A stretch of DNA of 64,000 nucleotides from Xylophilus ampelinus (GCF_901875635.1 NZ_CABFMN010000077.1:1-64000), one strand, 5' to 3'; shown: positions 35,695 to 45,244, counted from the first letter of the stretch. Made by a program: numbers and translations. Notes: generated by a model from the letters alone, not told the origin.

Positions 35695-36298
35695 TTCGAC
35701 CCGCACATCCGCCGACGGCGACTGCGGCCCGTGGGCCGGCGGCTGGTACCGCCCGGCGCGTCGGCTCGACTCGCCGAACTTCGGACCCCGTCCCGAGGGA
35801 ACCGCGATCGACCTGATCGTGCTGCACTCGATCAGCCTTCCGCCCGGCCGCTACGGCGGCGGCGAGGTGCAGGCGCTCTTCACGAACCGCCTCGACGGGT
35901 CGGCACACCCTTACTTCGAGCAGATCCGCGGCCTGCAGGTCTCGGCGCATTTCTACGTGCGCCGCACCGGCGAGTTGTGGCAGTTCGTGAGCTGCGACGA
36001 CCGCGCCTGGCACGCGGGCGCATCGAGCTGGCGCGGACGCGCCAACTGCAACGACTATTCGATCGGCATCGAGCTCGAGGGCCTGGAGGGCGAGCGCTTC
36101 GAGGCCGAACAGTACGAGGCCCTGACGACGCTGTGCCCCGCCCTCGCGCGGCGCTACCCAATCGAAGCCCTGGCGGGGCACGAGCACATCGCGCCGGGCC
36201 GCAAGCTCGATCCGGGACCGGGCTTCGATTGGGCGCACCTGCAGCGTGCACTCGGCTGGCCCGATGCGGCCTTTCCGCCACGCGCCGGGTCCGCCTGA
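35687..36298 (+). CDS. ampD: 1,6-anhydro-N-acetylmuramyl-L-alanine amidase
   Basis: 203 residues. Zinc ligands are recognisable in LIVLHSISLPPG, LAGHEHIAPGRKLDPGPGFDW, with catalytic region NDYSIGIELEG. No signal peptide, as expected for the cytosolic AmpD that frees L-Ala peptides from anhydro-muropeptides in wall recycling. Its loss commonly derepresses AmpR-controlled beta-lactamases, though no ampC is seen here. The start overlaps the end of pilR, so expression probably follows that operon. Confidence 0.92.
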
Positions 36299-36518
36299 AA
36301 TTTTTCTATCGGCCGGGCCGCCGGCTCCCGCGGGCAGGCTGGTCGTCGTCCATCTCACCGTATGCGGGAGGACGCAGCAACCATGCGGCCTCCAAGCCCA
36401 AAATGGCCTGCAAAGCCCAAGGGGCGGGGCCCGCGCTAAGGTGGAGCAATCCCGGTGGGCCTTGCGCAGGCACTGAGCGCGCGACGGCTTTTAGCAACAC
36501 GCCATGCGGCCGTGAAAA
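36299..36518. other. Gap upstream of the nrdA control region, nothing recognised
   Basis: Part of a 362-bp gene-free stretch between ampD and nrdA. No convincing frame, terminator or repeat is seen in this part; GC-rich pieces could form weak hairpins. Confidence 0.5.
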
Positions 36519-36566
36519 ACACTACAGGTAGTGGCTTGAAGGCCACCTGCACCCTAGATATAGTGT
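36519..36566 (+). promoter_or_regulatory. nrdA promoter with two NrdR boxes
   Basis: Box 1 (36519-36534) begins ACACTA and ends TAGTGG; box 2 (36551-36566) is ACCCTAGATATAGTGT, 14 of 16 to the NrdR consensus. Their starts are 32 bp apart, three helical turns, the usual spacing. TTGAAG (36536-36541), 17 bp, TATAGT (36559-36564) is a good sigma-70 promoter, covered by box 2. NrdR would repress when dATP is plentiful. Confidence 0.8.
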
Positions 36567-36660
36567 GCGCCTGCCCCCAACTACTCGGCCTTGCGAGAAC
36601 CTCGCAACCCGGCCGGGACGGCCGGCACACAACAACCACAGACGTCAACGAAGGACCCGA

Positions 36661-39597
36661 ATGCAAGCTGCCCTGACCTCCCCCTCGACCCCTCGCGCCA
36701 TGCCCGCGGCGACGTCCCAGGGCCGTGACGTGGCGAGTGCCGCCGGCCCGGCCCTCGCCCATTACCAGATCATCCGTCGCAATGGCGCCGTCGTCCCCTT
36801 CGAGCCGAACAAGATCGCCGTGGCGATGATGAAAGCCTTCCTGGCCGTACACGGCACGCAGGGCGCGGCCTCTGCCAGCGTGCGCGAGACCGTCGACGGC
36901 CTGACCCAGGCGGTGGTGCGCGCGATGGTGCGATCGCGCCCGGGCGGCGGCACCTTCCACATCGAGGATGTGCAGGACCAGGTCGAACTGGGCCTGATGC
37001 GCGGCGGCCACCACGAGGTGGCGCGTGCCTACGTGCTGTACCGCGAACGCCGCACCCAGGAACGCCAGAAGCAGGGCGAGCAGAGCGCCAAGCCGGCCCA
37101 GCCGACATTGCACGTGCTGGACCGCGGCGAGCGCGTCGCGCTGGACATGGCGGCCCTGCAAAGCCTGCTCGAGTCGGCCTGCGCGAACCTGGGCGAAGGC
37201 GTCAAGGCCGACCCGATCGTCGCCGAGACGATGCGCAACCTGTACGACGGCGTGCCGCTTGACGAGGTCTACAAGGCATCGATCCTCGCGGCCCGCACGC
37301 TGATCGAGAAGGACCCCGACTACACCTTCGCCACCGCGCGCCTGCTGCTGCACACGATCTTCAAGGAGGTGCTCGGCCGCGAAGTGACGCACGCCGAGAT
37401 GGCGCAGGGCTATGCGGACTACTTCCCCCACTTCATCAAGAAGGGCGTGGACAACGAGCTGCTCGACGAGAAGCTTCTGCAGTACGACCTGGCCCGCCTG
37501 GGTGCCGCGCTGAAGGCCGAGCGCGACCTGAAGTTCGACTACCTCGGCCTGCAGACGCTGTACGACCGCTACTTCCTGCACGTGCGCAAGCAGCGCATCG
37601 AGCTGCCCCAGGCCTTCTTCATGCGCGTGGCGATGGGCCTGGCGCTGAACGAGATCGACCGCGAGGCGCGCGCCATCGAGTTCTACGAGGTGCTGTCGTC
37701 CTTCGACTTCATGTCGTCCACCCCCACGCTGTTCAACAGCGGCACGCTGCGCTCGCAGCTGTCCTCGTGCTACTTGACGACCGTGCCCGACGACCTGGAC
37801 GGCATCTACGAGTCGATCAAGGAGAACGCGCTGCTGTCGAAGTTCGCCGGCGGCCTGGGCAACGACTGGACCCGCGTGCGTGCCCTGGGCTCGCACATCA
37901 AGGGCACCAACGGCGAATCGCAGGGCGTCGTGCCCTTCCTCAAGGTGGTCAACGACACGGCCGTGGCCGTCAACCAGGGCGGCAAGCGCAAGGGCGCAGT
38001 CTGCACGTACCTCGAGACCTGGCACCTGGACATCGAGGAGTTCCTTGAGCTGCGCAAGAACACGGGTGACGATCGCCGCCGCACCCACGACATGAACACG
38101 GCCAACTGGATCCCCGACCTGTTCATGCGCCGCGTGATGGAGAAGGGCAACTGGACGCTGTTCTCGCCCTCCAACGTGCCCGACCTGCACGACCTGTTCG
38201 GCGCCGACTTCGAAAAGGCCTACGTCGCCTATGAAGAGAAGGCCGCCCGCGGCGAGATCAAGCCCGCCAAGACGGTGCCGGCCACCGACCTGTGGCGCAA
38301 GATGCTCTCGATGCTGTTCGAGACCGGCCATCCCTGGATCACCTTCAAGGACGCCTGCAACGTGCGCTCGCCGCAGCAGCATGCCGGCGTGGTGCACTCG
38401 TCGAACCTCTGCACCGAGATCACGCTCAACACCAGCGACACCGAAACCGCGGTCTGCAACCTGGGCTCCGTCAACCTGCTGCAGCACCTGAAGGATGGTG
38501 CCGTCGACCAGGAGAAGCTCAAGAAGACGATCTCCACCGCCATGCGGATGCTCGACAACGTGATCGACATCAACTACTACGCGGTGAAGAAGGCACGCGA
38601 CTCCAACCTGCGCCACCGCCCTGTGGGCCTCGGCCTGATGGGCTTCCAGGACGCGCTGTACGAACTGCGCATTCCCTACGGCAGCGAACAGGCAGTGGAA
38701 TTCGCCGACCGCTCGATGGAAGCGATCTGCTACCACGCCTACTGGGCGTCGACCGAGCTGGCGCGTGAGCGCGGCAAGTACTCCAGCTTCCGCGGCTCGC
38801 TGTGGGACAAGGGCATCCTGCCGATCGACTCGCTGGACCTGCTCGAGAAGGCGCGCGGCGGCTACGTGGAAGTGGACCGCTCGGCCTCGCTCGACTGGGA
38901 CGCCCTGCGCGCCAAGATCGCGCAGGACGGCATGCGCAACTCCAACTGCGTGGCGATCGCGCCGACCGCGACGATCTCCAACATCATCGGCGTCGACGCC
39001 TCGATCGAGCCCTGCTTCGGCAACCTGTCGGTCAAGTCGAACCTCTCGGGCGAGTTCACCGTCATCAACCACTACCTGGTGCGCGATCTCAAGCGCCTGG
39101 GCCTGTGGGACGACGTGATGGTTATGGACCTCAAGCACTTCGACGGCTCGCTGCGCCCCATCGACCGCGTGCCGCAGGACATCAAGGCGCTGTACGCCAC
39201 CGCCTTCGAGGTCGAGCCTGTGTGGCTGGTCGAGGCCGCCGCCCGTCGCCAGAAGTGGATCGACCAGGCGCAGTCGCTGAACATCTACATGGCCGGCGCG
39301 TCAGGCAAGAAGCTGGACGACACCTACAAGCTGGCCTGGTTGCGTGGCCTGAAGACCACGTATTACCTGCGCACCATCAGCGCCACGCACGCCGAGAAGT
39401 CGACGGTGCAGTCGGGTCGGCTCAACGCTGTGTCCTCGGGCGGCAGCCACGACATGTCGGCCGCCGCCGCGAAGCCTGCAGCACCGAGCGCGCTCGAACT
39501 CGCGGCCGCTGCTGCACAGGCGCAGATGGCTGCGGTGCCGGCGACCGACATCAAGTTCTGCGCGATCGACGACCCGGGCTGCGAAGCCTGCCAGTGA
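36661..39597 (+). CDS. nrdA: Class Ia ribonucleotide reductase, alpha subunit
   Basis: 978 residues from ATG 36661 (AAGGA upstream). ATP-cone domain about 35-130 (YQIIRRNGAVVPFEPNKI), then the R1 barrel: SSTPTLFNSG, LSSCYL, FAGGLGNDWTRVR, NLCTEITLNTSDTETAVCNLGSVNL, and radical-path tyrosines near the end (YLRTISATHAEKSTVQSG). The C-terminal CEACQ carries the shuttle cysteines. It reduces ribonucleoside diphosphates together with NrdB. Longer than the E. coli protein, as is usual in this order. Confidence 0.96.
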   Translation: MQAALTSPSTPRAMPAATSQGRDVASAAGPALAHYQIIRRNGAVVPFEPNKIAVAMMKAFLAVHGTQGAASASVRETVDGLTQAVVRAMVRSRPGGGTFHIEDVQDQVELGLMRGGHHEVARAYVLYRERRTQERQKQGEQSAKPAQPTLHVLDRGERVALDMAALQSLLESACANLGEGVKADPIVAETMRNLYDGVPLDEVYKASILAARTLIEKDPDYTFATARLLLHTIFKEVLGREVTHAEMAQGYADYFPHFIKKGVDNELLDEKLLQYDLARLGAALKAERDLKFDYLGLQTLYDRYFLHVRKQRIELPQAFFMRVAMGLALNEIDREARAIEFYEVLSSFDFMSSTPTLFNSGTLRSQLSSCYLTTVPDDLDGIYESIKENALLSKFAGGLGNDWTRVRALGSHIKGTNGESQGVVPFLKVVNDTAVAVNQGGKRKGAVCTYLETWHLDIEEFLELRKNTGDDRRRTHDMNTANWIPDLFMRRVMEKGNWTLFSPSNVPDLHDLFGADFEKAYVAYEEKAARGEIKPAKTVPATDLWRKMLSMLFETGHPWITFKDACNVRSPQQHAGVVHSSNLCTEITLNTSDTETAVCNLGSVNLLQHLKDGAVDQEKLKKTISTAMRMLDNVIDINYYAVKKARDSNLRHRPVGLGLMGFQDALYELRIPYGSEQAVEFADRSMEAICYHAYWASTELARERGKYSSFRGSLWDKGILPIDSLDLLEKARGGYVEVDRSASLDWDALRAKIAQDGMRNSNCVAIAPTATISNIIGVDASIEPCFGNLSVKSNLSGEFTVINHYLVRDLKRLGLWDDVMVMDLKHFDGSLRPIDRVPQDIKALYATAFEVEPVWLVEAAARRQKWIDQAQSLNIYMAGASGKKLDDTYKLAWLRGLKTTYYLRTISATHAEKSTVQSGRLNAVSSGGSHDMSAAAAKPAAPSALELAAAAAQAQMAAVPATDIKFCAIDDPGCEACQ

Positions 39598-39604
39598 TGG
39601 CGAC

Positions 39605-39639
39605 GAAGAGCGGTCCACGACGGACCGCTCTTCTCTTTT
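39605..39639 (+). terminator. Hairpin terminator between nrdA and nrdB
   Basis: GAAGAGCGGTCC and its inverse form a 12-bp stem around ACGAC, followed by TCTTTT. It sits 8 bp after the nrdA stop, so nrdB may need its own promoter or read-through. Confidence 0.8.
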
Positions 39640-39730
39640 CGCGCGGCGTCGGACGACATGCACGACGCCTGCGCACAACATAATTCGGGCAGGTGCGTGG
39701 CGGATAACTTCTCAACACGCATCGTTGCTC

Positions 39731-39737
39731 TGATAAT
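39731..39737 (+). promoter_or_regulatory. Probable -10 of nrdB
   Basis: TGATAAT, 18 bases before ATG 39756. The -35 region is poor (TTCTCA-like near 39709). No second NrdR box pair is seen here. Confidence 0.4.
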
Positions 39738-39755
39738 TGAGCATTGGATTTTTCT

Positions 39756-40976
39756 ATGTTGACCTGGGACGAAGAAGTCAAGCCCTCCGCACCGAGGAGC
39801 CAGCCACACACTTCATCGAGCAATGCCGCCGCAGCGGGAGCCTCGATGGCGGCAGCGACTTCCCTTCCTGCCGCTTCGCTCGCCACGCATTCCTTCGCGT
39901 CGCCCGCCCCAGTTGCAGCCCCTGCTCCCGCCGCTTCGCACGCCGCCCCGGCGAGTGCACGCCGCGTCAATGCAGCCGACAAGCGCATCATCAACGGCCA
40001 GACCGACGTCAACCAGCTGGTGCCGTTCAAGTACAAGTGGGCGTGGGAGAAGTACCTCGCCACCTGCGCGAATCACTGGATGCCGCAGGAAGTGAACATG
40101 AACCGCGACATCGCCCTGTGGAAGGACCCGAACGGTCTGACCGAGGACGAGCGGCGCATCGTCAAGCGCAACCTCGGCTTCTTCGTGACCGCCGACTCGC
40201 TGGCGGCCAACAACATCGTGCTGGGCACCTACCGCCACATCACGGCGCCCGAATGCCGGCAGTTCCTGTTGCGCCAGGCCTTCGAGGAAGCGATCCACAC
40301 GCACGCCTACCAGTACATCGTCGAGTCGCTGGGCCTGGACGAAGCGGAGATCTTCAACGCCTACAACGAAGTCCAGTCCATCCGCGACAAGGACGAGTTC
40401 CTGATCCCGTTCATCGGCGCGATCATGGACCCGAACTTCCACACCGGCACGCCCGAGAACGACCAGACGCTGCTCAAGAGCCTGATCGTCTTCGCCTGCC
40501 TGATGGAGGGCCTGTTCTTCTACGTCGGCTTCACGCAGATCCTGGCGCTGGGCCGCCAGAACAAGATGACCGGTGCGGCCGAGCAGTACCAGTACATCCT
40601 GCGCGACGAGTCGATGCACTGCAATTTCGGCATCGACCTGATCAACCAGCTCAAGCTCGAGAACCCGCACTTGTGGACGCCCGAGTTCAAGGCCGAGATC
40701 AAGGCCCTGTTCCAGAAGGCCGTCGAGCTCGAGTACCGCTACGCCGAAGACACCATGCCGCGCGGCGTGCTCGGCATGAACGCCTCCATGTTCAAGGGCT
40801 ACCTGCGCTACATCGCCAATCGGCGTGCAACGCAGATCGGCCTCGAAGCGCTCTTCCCGAACGAGGAAAACCCGTTCCCCTGGATGAGCGAAATGATCGA
40901 CCTGAAGAAAGAGCGCAATTTCTTCGAAACCCGCGTGATCGAGTACCAGTCGGGTGGCGCGCTCTCCTGGGATTGA
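39756..40976 (+). CDS. nrdB: Class Ia ribonucleotide reductase, beta subunit
   Basis: 406 residues from ATG 39756 ([11 protein letters not shown]). Residues 1-70 are a low-complexity Ala/Ser/Pro extension. The core holds the di-iron and radical helices: [54 protein letters not shown]. The C-terminus ends ALSWD rather than the usual acidic tail, but the last residues still fit an R1-binding peptide. Separated from nrdA by a terminator and about 120 bp. Confidence 0.95.
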   Translation: MLTWDEEVKPSAPRSQPHTSSSNAAAAGASMAAATSLPAASLATHSFASPAPVAAPAPAASHAAPASARRVNAADKRIINGQTDVNQLVPFKYKWAWEKYLATCANHWMPQEVNMNRDIALWKDPNGLTEDERRIVKRNLGFFVTADSLAANNIVLGTYRHITAPECRQFLLRQAFEEAIHTHAYQYIVESLGLDEAEIFNAYNEVQSIRDKDEFLIPFIGAIMDPNFHTGTPENDQTLLKSLIVFACLMEGLFFYVGFTQILALGRQNKMTGAAEQYQYILRDESMHCNFGIDLINQLKLENPHLWTPEFKAEIKALFQKAVELEYRYAEDTMPRGVLGMNASMFKGYLRYIANRRATQIGLEALFPNEENPFPWMSEMIDLKKERNFFETRVIEYQSGGALSWD

Positions 40977-41056
40977 GTTTCCAAAGAATCGAATGGATCC
41001 AAGAATCACCCCGATCGCTTCATGCACCAGAGAGTGCAGCGGCCGGGGTTCCCGTG

Positions 41057-41090
41057 TTCATGGCGCTGGAGTCTGCTCCAACGCCATGAA
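41057..41090 (+). other. Long hairpin downstream of nrdB
   Basis: TTCATGGCG pairs with CGCCATGAA, then, after one mismatch, TGGAG with CTCCA around TCTG. No T-run follows, so it is a stabilising 3' structure, a leader structure of the H1-like gene, or part of a small RNA. Confidence 0.5.
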
Positions 41091-41164
41091 TCGCTTCTCG
41101 CTCGCAGACGAGTGGAGGAGTGCTTCCAAAGGTTGATGTTTTCAACTTGATCAAGGAGAAAGAA

Positions 41165-41668
41165 ATGGCAACTGCAAAGAAAGCGCCGGCGAAGAAAGCG
41201 GCCGCAAAGAAGGCTCCGGCCAAGAAGGTCGCAGCAGCGAAGAAGGCACCGGCCAAGAAGGTCGTCGCCAAGAAGGCACCGGCGAAGAAGGTTGCGGCCA
41301 AGAAGGTCGTCGCCAAGAAGGCGCCGGCGAAGAAGGTTGCGGCCAAGAAGGTCGCTGCGAAGAAGGCGCCCGCCAAGAAGGTTGCGGCCAAGAAGGTCGT
41401 CGCCAAGAAGGCACCGGCGAAGAAGGCTGCAGCGAAGAAGGCGCCGGCGAAGAAGGCCGCTGCCAAGAAGGCGCCTGCCAAGAAGGCTGCTGCGAAAAAG
41501 GCCCCTGCCAAGAAGCCTGCTGCCAAGAAGGCCGCCAAAAAGCCCGCTGCGAAGAAGGCCGCGAAGCCTGCGCCTGCGGCCAAGGCAGCCGCTGCTCCTG
41601 CGCCTGCCGCACAGACCACGCTGAACCCGCAGGCTGCGTGGCCGTTCCCCACGGCCAGCAAGCCCTGA
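41165..41668 (+). CDS. Histone H1-like, lysine-rich DNA-binding protein
   Basis: 167 residues from ATG 41165 with a strong AAGGAG. Almost all of it is tandem PAKK, AAKK and VAAKK units from MATAKKAPAKK to about residue 145, followed by TTLNPQAAWPFPTASKP. It resembles AlgP and HctA/HctB-like H1 proteins, which bind and condense DNA. The repeat number probably varies between strains by slippage. A strong terminator follows. Confidence 0.88.
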   Translation: MATAKKAPAKKAAAKKAPAKKVAAAKKAPAKKVVAKKAPAKKVAAKKVVAKKAPAKKVAAKKVAAKKAPAKKVAAKKVVAKKAPAKKAAAKKAPAKKAAAKKAPAKKAAAKKAPAKKPAAKKAAKKPAAKKAAKPAPAAKAAAAPAPAAQTTLNPQAAWPFPTASKP

Positions 41669-41694
41669 GTCGCTTCAGCAGCGCCTGTCAGGCC

Positions 41695-41726
41695 AAGCCC
41701 GGCACCGCAAGGTGCCGGGCTTTTTT
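41695..41726 (+). terminator. Intrinsic terminator after the H1-like gene
   Basis: AAGCCCGGCACC, GCAA loop, GGTGCCGGGCTT, then TTTT: a perfect 12-bp stem. Confidence 0.9.
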
Positions 41727-41760
41727 CATGCTGTCACCGCGCCTGCGATTCGAACGGTTT

Positions 41761-41803
41761 GCTATGTTTTCTATAGCTGCTTGCGCCCGTCCGGCGAGCG
41801 TTA
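41761..41803 (+). repeat. Dispersed ~60-bp element (copy 4), touching the PfkB stop
   Basis: GCTATGTTTTCTATAGCTGC and TTGCGCCCGTCCGGCGAGCG match the first two thirds of the 50426 copy; the last third is missing because the kinase gene starts there. Confidence 0.65.
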
Positions 41804-42703
41804 CAGGCCGATTCGGCTTCGATCGATGCTGTAGTTCTGCGGGCCGCGGCAAGCGATCTTCAGCGCGCCGACGCGGTTGCCCAGTTCGGCGCACCGGCGC
41901 AGGTCCCAACCCTGCTCCAGGCCATACAGGAGGCCGCCACGCCAGGCATCGCCGCAGCCCGTGGGATCGACGATGGCCGCGGGTGTGACCGCGGGCACAT
42001 GCACCGAGGCACCCTCGGTCCAGACCTCGCAACCGTCCGCTCCGAGCGTCACGACCAGGCCCTTCACGCGGCGCGAAATGGCGGCGCTGTCCCAGCCCGT
42101 GCGGTCCGACAGCATCTTGCCTTCGTAGTCGTTCACCACCACCCAGTCGGCCTGGTCGATGAAGTGGGCGAGTTCCTTGCCGTCGAACATCGGCAGGCCC
42201 TGGCCGGGGTCGAAGACGAAGGGGATGCCGGCCGCCTTGAACTGCGCCGCATGCTGCACCATCGCCTCGCGGCCATCGGGCGCGACGATGCCCAGGCGAA
42301 TGTCGCTGCGGGCCTCGATGCGGGTGATGTGCGCCTGCTGCATCGCTCCAGGGTGGAAAGCGGTGATCTGGTTGTTGTCGCGGTCGGTCATGATCATGGC
42401 CTGCGCGGTGTAGCTGTCGGTTACCTCACGGATGAATTCGGTGCCGATGCCCAGCGTGCGCAGGCGCTCGACATAGTCGGCGCCGTCGCTGCCCACGGTG
42501 GCCATCGGCAGCGCCTGGCCGCCTAGCGCGTTCAGGCTGTAGGCGATATTGCCGGCGCAGCCCCCGAAGTCACGCCGCAGGCCGGGCACGAGAAAAGACA
42601 CGTTCAGGATGTGCAACTGGTCCGGCAGGATCTGGTCGGCGAAGCGGCCTTCGAAATTCATGATCGTGTCGAAGGCGAGGGAACCGCAAATCACTGCTGC
42701 CAT
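41801..42703 (-). CDS. PfkB-family carbohydrate or adenosine kinase
   Basis: 300 residues. N-terminal GGCAGNIAYSLNALG substrate loop and C-terminal DPTGCGDAWRGGLLYG, where the GCGD aspartate is the catalytic base. The start MAAVICGSLAFDTIMNFEGRF and the general layout resemble adenosine kinases of this branch, but ribokinase-type substrates are possible. It has no operon partner on its strand with a matching role; the DUF3426 gene lies 44 bp upstream on the same strand and may be co-transcribed. Confidence 0.82.
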   Translation of the reverse strand: MAAVICGSLAFDTIMNFEGRFADQILPDQLHILNVSFLVPGLRRDFGGCAGNIAYSLNALGGQALPMATVGSDGADYVERLRTLGIGTEFIREVTDSYTAQAMIMTDRDNNQITAFHPGAMQQAHITRIEARSDIRLGIVAPDGREAMVQHAAQFKAAGIPFVFDPGQGLPMFDGKELAHFIDQADWVVVNDYEGKMLSDRTGWDSAAISRRVKGLVVTLGADGCEVWTEGASVHVPAVTPAAIVDPTGCGDAWRGGLLYGLEQGWDLRRCAELGNRVGALKIACRGPQNYSIDRSRIGL

Positions 42704-42747
42704 GGAAGGTCCTGCAAAGGTGGGAAAGAAAGAGGAAAAGGTCGCAC

Positions 42748-44157
42748 TCAGGGATAGAAGGCCAGCAGGCTGTAGCCCACCACCGGCGGCACGTTGCCGC
42801 TTTCGGGCAGCTTCAGCGCGAGCGCCAGGATGGCCGCGTGCTCGGCCCGCGGGCCGAGCACGGCCGGCGCGCCGAATTCGGCGGGCTGGAACACGCGCCG
42901 CACCACGGGATGCTCGTTGCCATCGAGCAGCGACAGTTCGATCGCGGGCATCGCCAGCGCCGTTGGCGACGCATTGCGAAGGCTGAAGAGCAACCGATAA
43001 CCCCCACCCTCGCGCTCGGGCGTGAACGACGAGCCGTCGATACGGATCGCGTCGATGCGCCGCACCGGCGACAGTTCGCAACCGCTCAACTGGCACAGCG
43101 CCGCAAGCACCGGCCGCATGCCCGGCTGCGAGGCGACAAGCGCGTCGCGTTCATGGCGCAGCACCTGGAGCATGAGCAGCAAGACGGCCAGCACGGCAAG
43201 GGTCAGCAGTGCCGCACGATGGGGCGACTTCGTCGGAACCTGGACGGGTGGTCCGGCATCGAGGAAGCTCGGCAGCGCAGGAGCGGGCGCGGCGGCGTCG
43301 GGCGCCGGCGGTTCTTCGGAGGCTTGGCGCAGGGTGGCGGCTTCGTGTGCGGACGCGGGCGTTTCCGGGATCGGCTCGGATGGCGCCGCTGGGGCCTCGG
43401 TATCGCTCGCGGGAGACGCGTCGGCCGTGGTGGTCTGGGTTCGGCTTTCCGCTTCCGCCTCGGCGCGTGCACGCGCGCGCGACTCGCGCAGGGCCTGGAT
43501 GCGCGCGCGCCGCAATGCCTTCTGCAGTTGCGCATCGACCGCCTGGTCCACCGGTGAAGGAGGCACGTCCTCGGCCGATGCGGCGTCGTCCTGCGGCGGC
43601 CGGCTGGCGGTGCTCAGGGGCCAGGGCTCGTCCGCCACGATGGCCGGCAGATCGGCGGGAAAGGACAACCAGCCGCTGGCGCGCGCCGGGGCAGGCTCCA
43701 CGGTCGAACTGCTCGACACTGAACTGGACATCGCCTGCTCCTGCGACGCTTCAGACTCGACCAGAAGACGACCAGCGGGCGAAGCGACAGGCGCTGTCCC
43801 GGGCCCGAGATCCAGCAAGTCCCGTGCAGGCCAGCTTGCAGCCGGCACAGCGGGTATCGGCAGACCATCGGGCTCGACGAAATCATCCTCATCGAACGAT
43901 GGCGGCGCCGTGCCGACGACTTCGTTCAAGTCGGGCGACGCGGGATCGGATACGGCGGAGTGCGCTTCGGACGAAGCGGGAGGCGATGGCGTTGTCGGTG
44001 CATTCGGCGCGCCATCTTCCGAGTCCCGCAGGTCCAGCGTGGCATCGAAGACCTGGCTGCACCGGCCACAGCGCACCCAGCCGTCGGAGATGCGGAGCTG
44101 GTCACGCACCACCTTGAATGCAGTCGAGCATGCAGGGCAGCGGGTGACAAGGCTCAT
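42748..44157 (-). CDS. Zinc-ribbon DUF3426 membrane protein
   Basis: 469 residues. The N-terminus is an MJ0042-type zinc ribbon (RCPACSTAFKVVRDQ, VRCGRCSQVFDA), followed by a long, acidic, Pro/Ser-rich linker of about 250 residues. One membrane helix (AALLTLAVLAVLLLMLQVL, about 310-330) leads to a C-terminal DUF3426 domain (LSPVRRIDAIRIDGSSF to the end). The function is unknown. This type commonly lies beside prmA in betaproteobacteria, as here. TACAAT ends nine bases before the start. Confidence 0.85.
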   Translation of the reverse strand: MSLVTRCPACSTAFKVVRDQLRISDGWVRCGRCSQVFDATLDLRDSEDGAPNAPTTPSPPASSEAHSAVSDPASPDLNEVVGTAPPSFDEDDFVEPDGLPIPAVPAASWPARDLLDLGPGTAPVASPAGRLLVESEASQEQAMSSSVSSSSTVEPAPARASGWLSFPADLPAIVADEPWPLSTASRPPQDDAASAEDVPPSPVDQAVDAQLQKALRRARIQALRESRARARAEAEAESRTQTTTADASPASDTEAPAAPSEPIPETPASAHEAATLRQASEEPPAPDAAAPAPALPSFLDAGPPVQVPTKSPHRAALLTLAVLAVLLLMLQVLRHERDALVASQPGMRPVLAALCQLSGCELSPVRRIDAIRIDGSSFTPEREGGGYRLLFSLRNASPTALAMPAIELSLLDGNEHPVVRRVFQPAEFGAPAVLGPRAEHAAILALALKLPESGNVPPVVGYSLLAFYP

Positions 44158-44166
44158 GGGTGAGGG

Positions 44167-44172
44167 ATTGTA
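44167..44172 (-). promoter_or_regulatory. -10 hexamer near the DUF3426 start
   Basis: TACAAT on the minus strand, nine bases before ATG 44157. The leader would be zero to three bases. Confidence 0.4.
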
Positions 44173-44212
44173 GGGGGCGCCCCTGCCTGCGCCACCGCCG
44201 AGCGGTCGGGCT

Positions 44213-45100
44213 TCAACGCCGCGCGGTCATGAGTATCCAGCCGTCCTCGGTGTCGCTCACTTCCAGCGACAGGTAGGGCGCATACGCCGCCTTCAACTCG
44301 TCGGCCTGACGCTCCAGGATGCCCGCCAGCACCAGCGCACCGCCCGGGCGCACATGCGCGCACAGCAGCGGCGCCAACACCTTGAGCGGGGTGGCGAGGA
44401 TGTTGGCGAGCACCGTGTCGTACTCGCCACGCGCGACCTCGGGCAGGCCCGCGTGGAGCCGCACGCCATTGGCCTCGGCATTCAGTTCGGTCGACTGCAC
44501 CGCGGCCGGGTCGATGTCGACCGCATCGATCTCGCCCGCACCGAACTTGGCCGCCCCGATGGCAAGGATGCCGGAGCCGCAGCCGTAATCGAGCACGCGC
44601 GCCCCGGCGCCGCCCTGCCCGCGCGTGGCGATCCAGCGCAGGCACATGCGGGTGGTCGGGTGCGTGCCCGTGCCGAAGGCGAGGCCCGGGTCGAGGCGGA
44701 TGACCTGCAGCGCCGCAGCCGGCGGTTCGTGCCAGGTCGGGACGATCCAGAAGGTGGACGTGATCTCCACCGGCGCGAACTGGGACTGCGTCAGGCGCAC
44801 CCAATCCTGCTCGGCGACCTCGGCAGTGCCGATGATTGCGCAGCCATCGAAGAAGTCCTGGGCCACCAGCACGTCGGCCGCATGGCGCGCCGCGTCCGCT
44901 TCGGCGAACAGCGCGACCACACGCGAGCGCTGCCAGCCCTCGCGTGGCGGCGGCATGCCCGGCTCGCCGAAAAGGGCCTGCTCGGCATCGGTCTGTGCGT
45001 CGGCGTCCTCGACCGAGACGCTCAGGGCGTCGAGCGCCTCGAGTGCCTCACCCAGCACCTCGACGCGCTCCTCGGGTGCCAGCAGGCGCAGTTCAAACAT
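44213..45100 (-). CDS. prmA: Ribosomal protein L11 methyltransferase
   Basis: 295 residues from ATG 45100 (MFELRLLAPEERVE). N-terminal substrate domain, then LDPGLAFGTGTHPTTRMCLRW, the SAM loop VLDYGCGSGILAIGAAKFG, and the ANILATPLKVL motif. PrmA trimethylates L11 on the ribosome. It follows accC on the same strand after a 144-bp gap that contains a palindromic repeat, so it may be read with acc genes or on its own. Confidence 0.94.
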   Translation of the reverse strand: MFELRLLAPEERVEVLGEALEALDALSVSVEDADAQTDAEQALFGEPGMPPPREGWQRSRVVALFAEADAARHAADVLVAQDFFDGCAIIGTAEVAEQDWVRLTQSQFAPVEITSTFWIVPTWHEPPAAALQVIRLDPGLAFGTGTHPTTRMCLRWIATRGQGGAGARVLDYGCGSGILAIGAAKFGAGEIDAVDIDPAAVQSTELNAEANGVRLHAGLPEVARGEYDTVLANILATPLKVLAPLLCAHVRPGGALVLAGILERQADELKAAYAPYLSLEVSDTEDGWILMTARR

Positions 45101-45169
45101 GATCCGTTGCCCCTTGCAATGCTTCTCGAAACCCGCTCGCCTCGCCACTCAGCAGCCCAAGCCGAGGAC

Positions 45170-45243
45170 ATGCGCGGAACCGGCTTCGCCGGGCCGCCGC
45201 ATGTGCCCCCTCCCAGGGGGAGCGCCGCAGGCGCCCGGGGGTG
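45170..45243. repeat. Palindromic GC-rich intergenic element
   Basis: Contains ACCGGCTTCGCCGG, CCCCCTCCCAGGGGG and GCGCCGCAGGCGC, three short perfect or near-perfect palindromes in a row between accC and prmA. A looser relative with CCTCCCGAGGAGG lies at 53371-53410 between rodA and tldD. Probably a dispersed, hairpin-forming repeat or terminator. Confidence 0.45.
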
Positions 45244-45244
45244 G

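Noticed and set aside
36436..39138. Minus-strand open frame of 900 codons opposite nrdA
   Set aside because: Same shadow effect; nrdA has all expected catalytic motifs.
41165..41640. Regularly repeated AAGAAGG units resembling a CRISPR or satellite array
   Set aside because: Units stay in frame and encode PAKK/AAKK of an H1-like protein with a strong ribosome binding site; there are no unique spacers.
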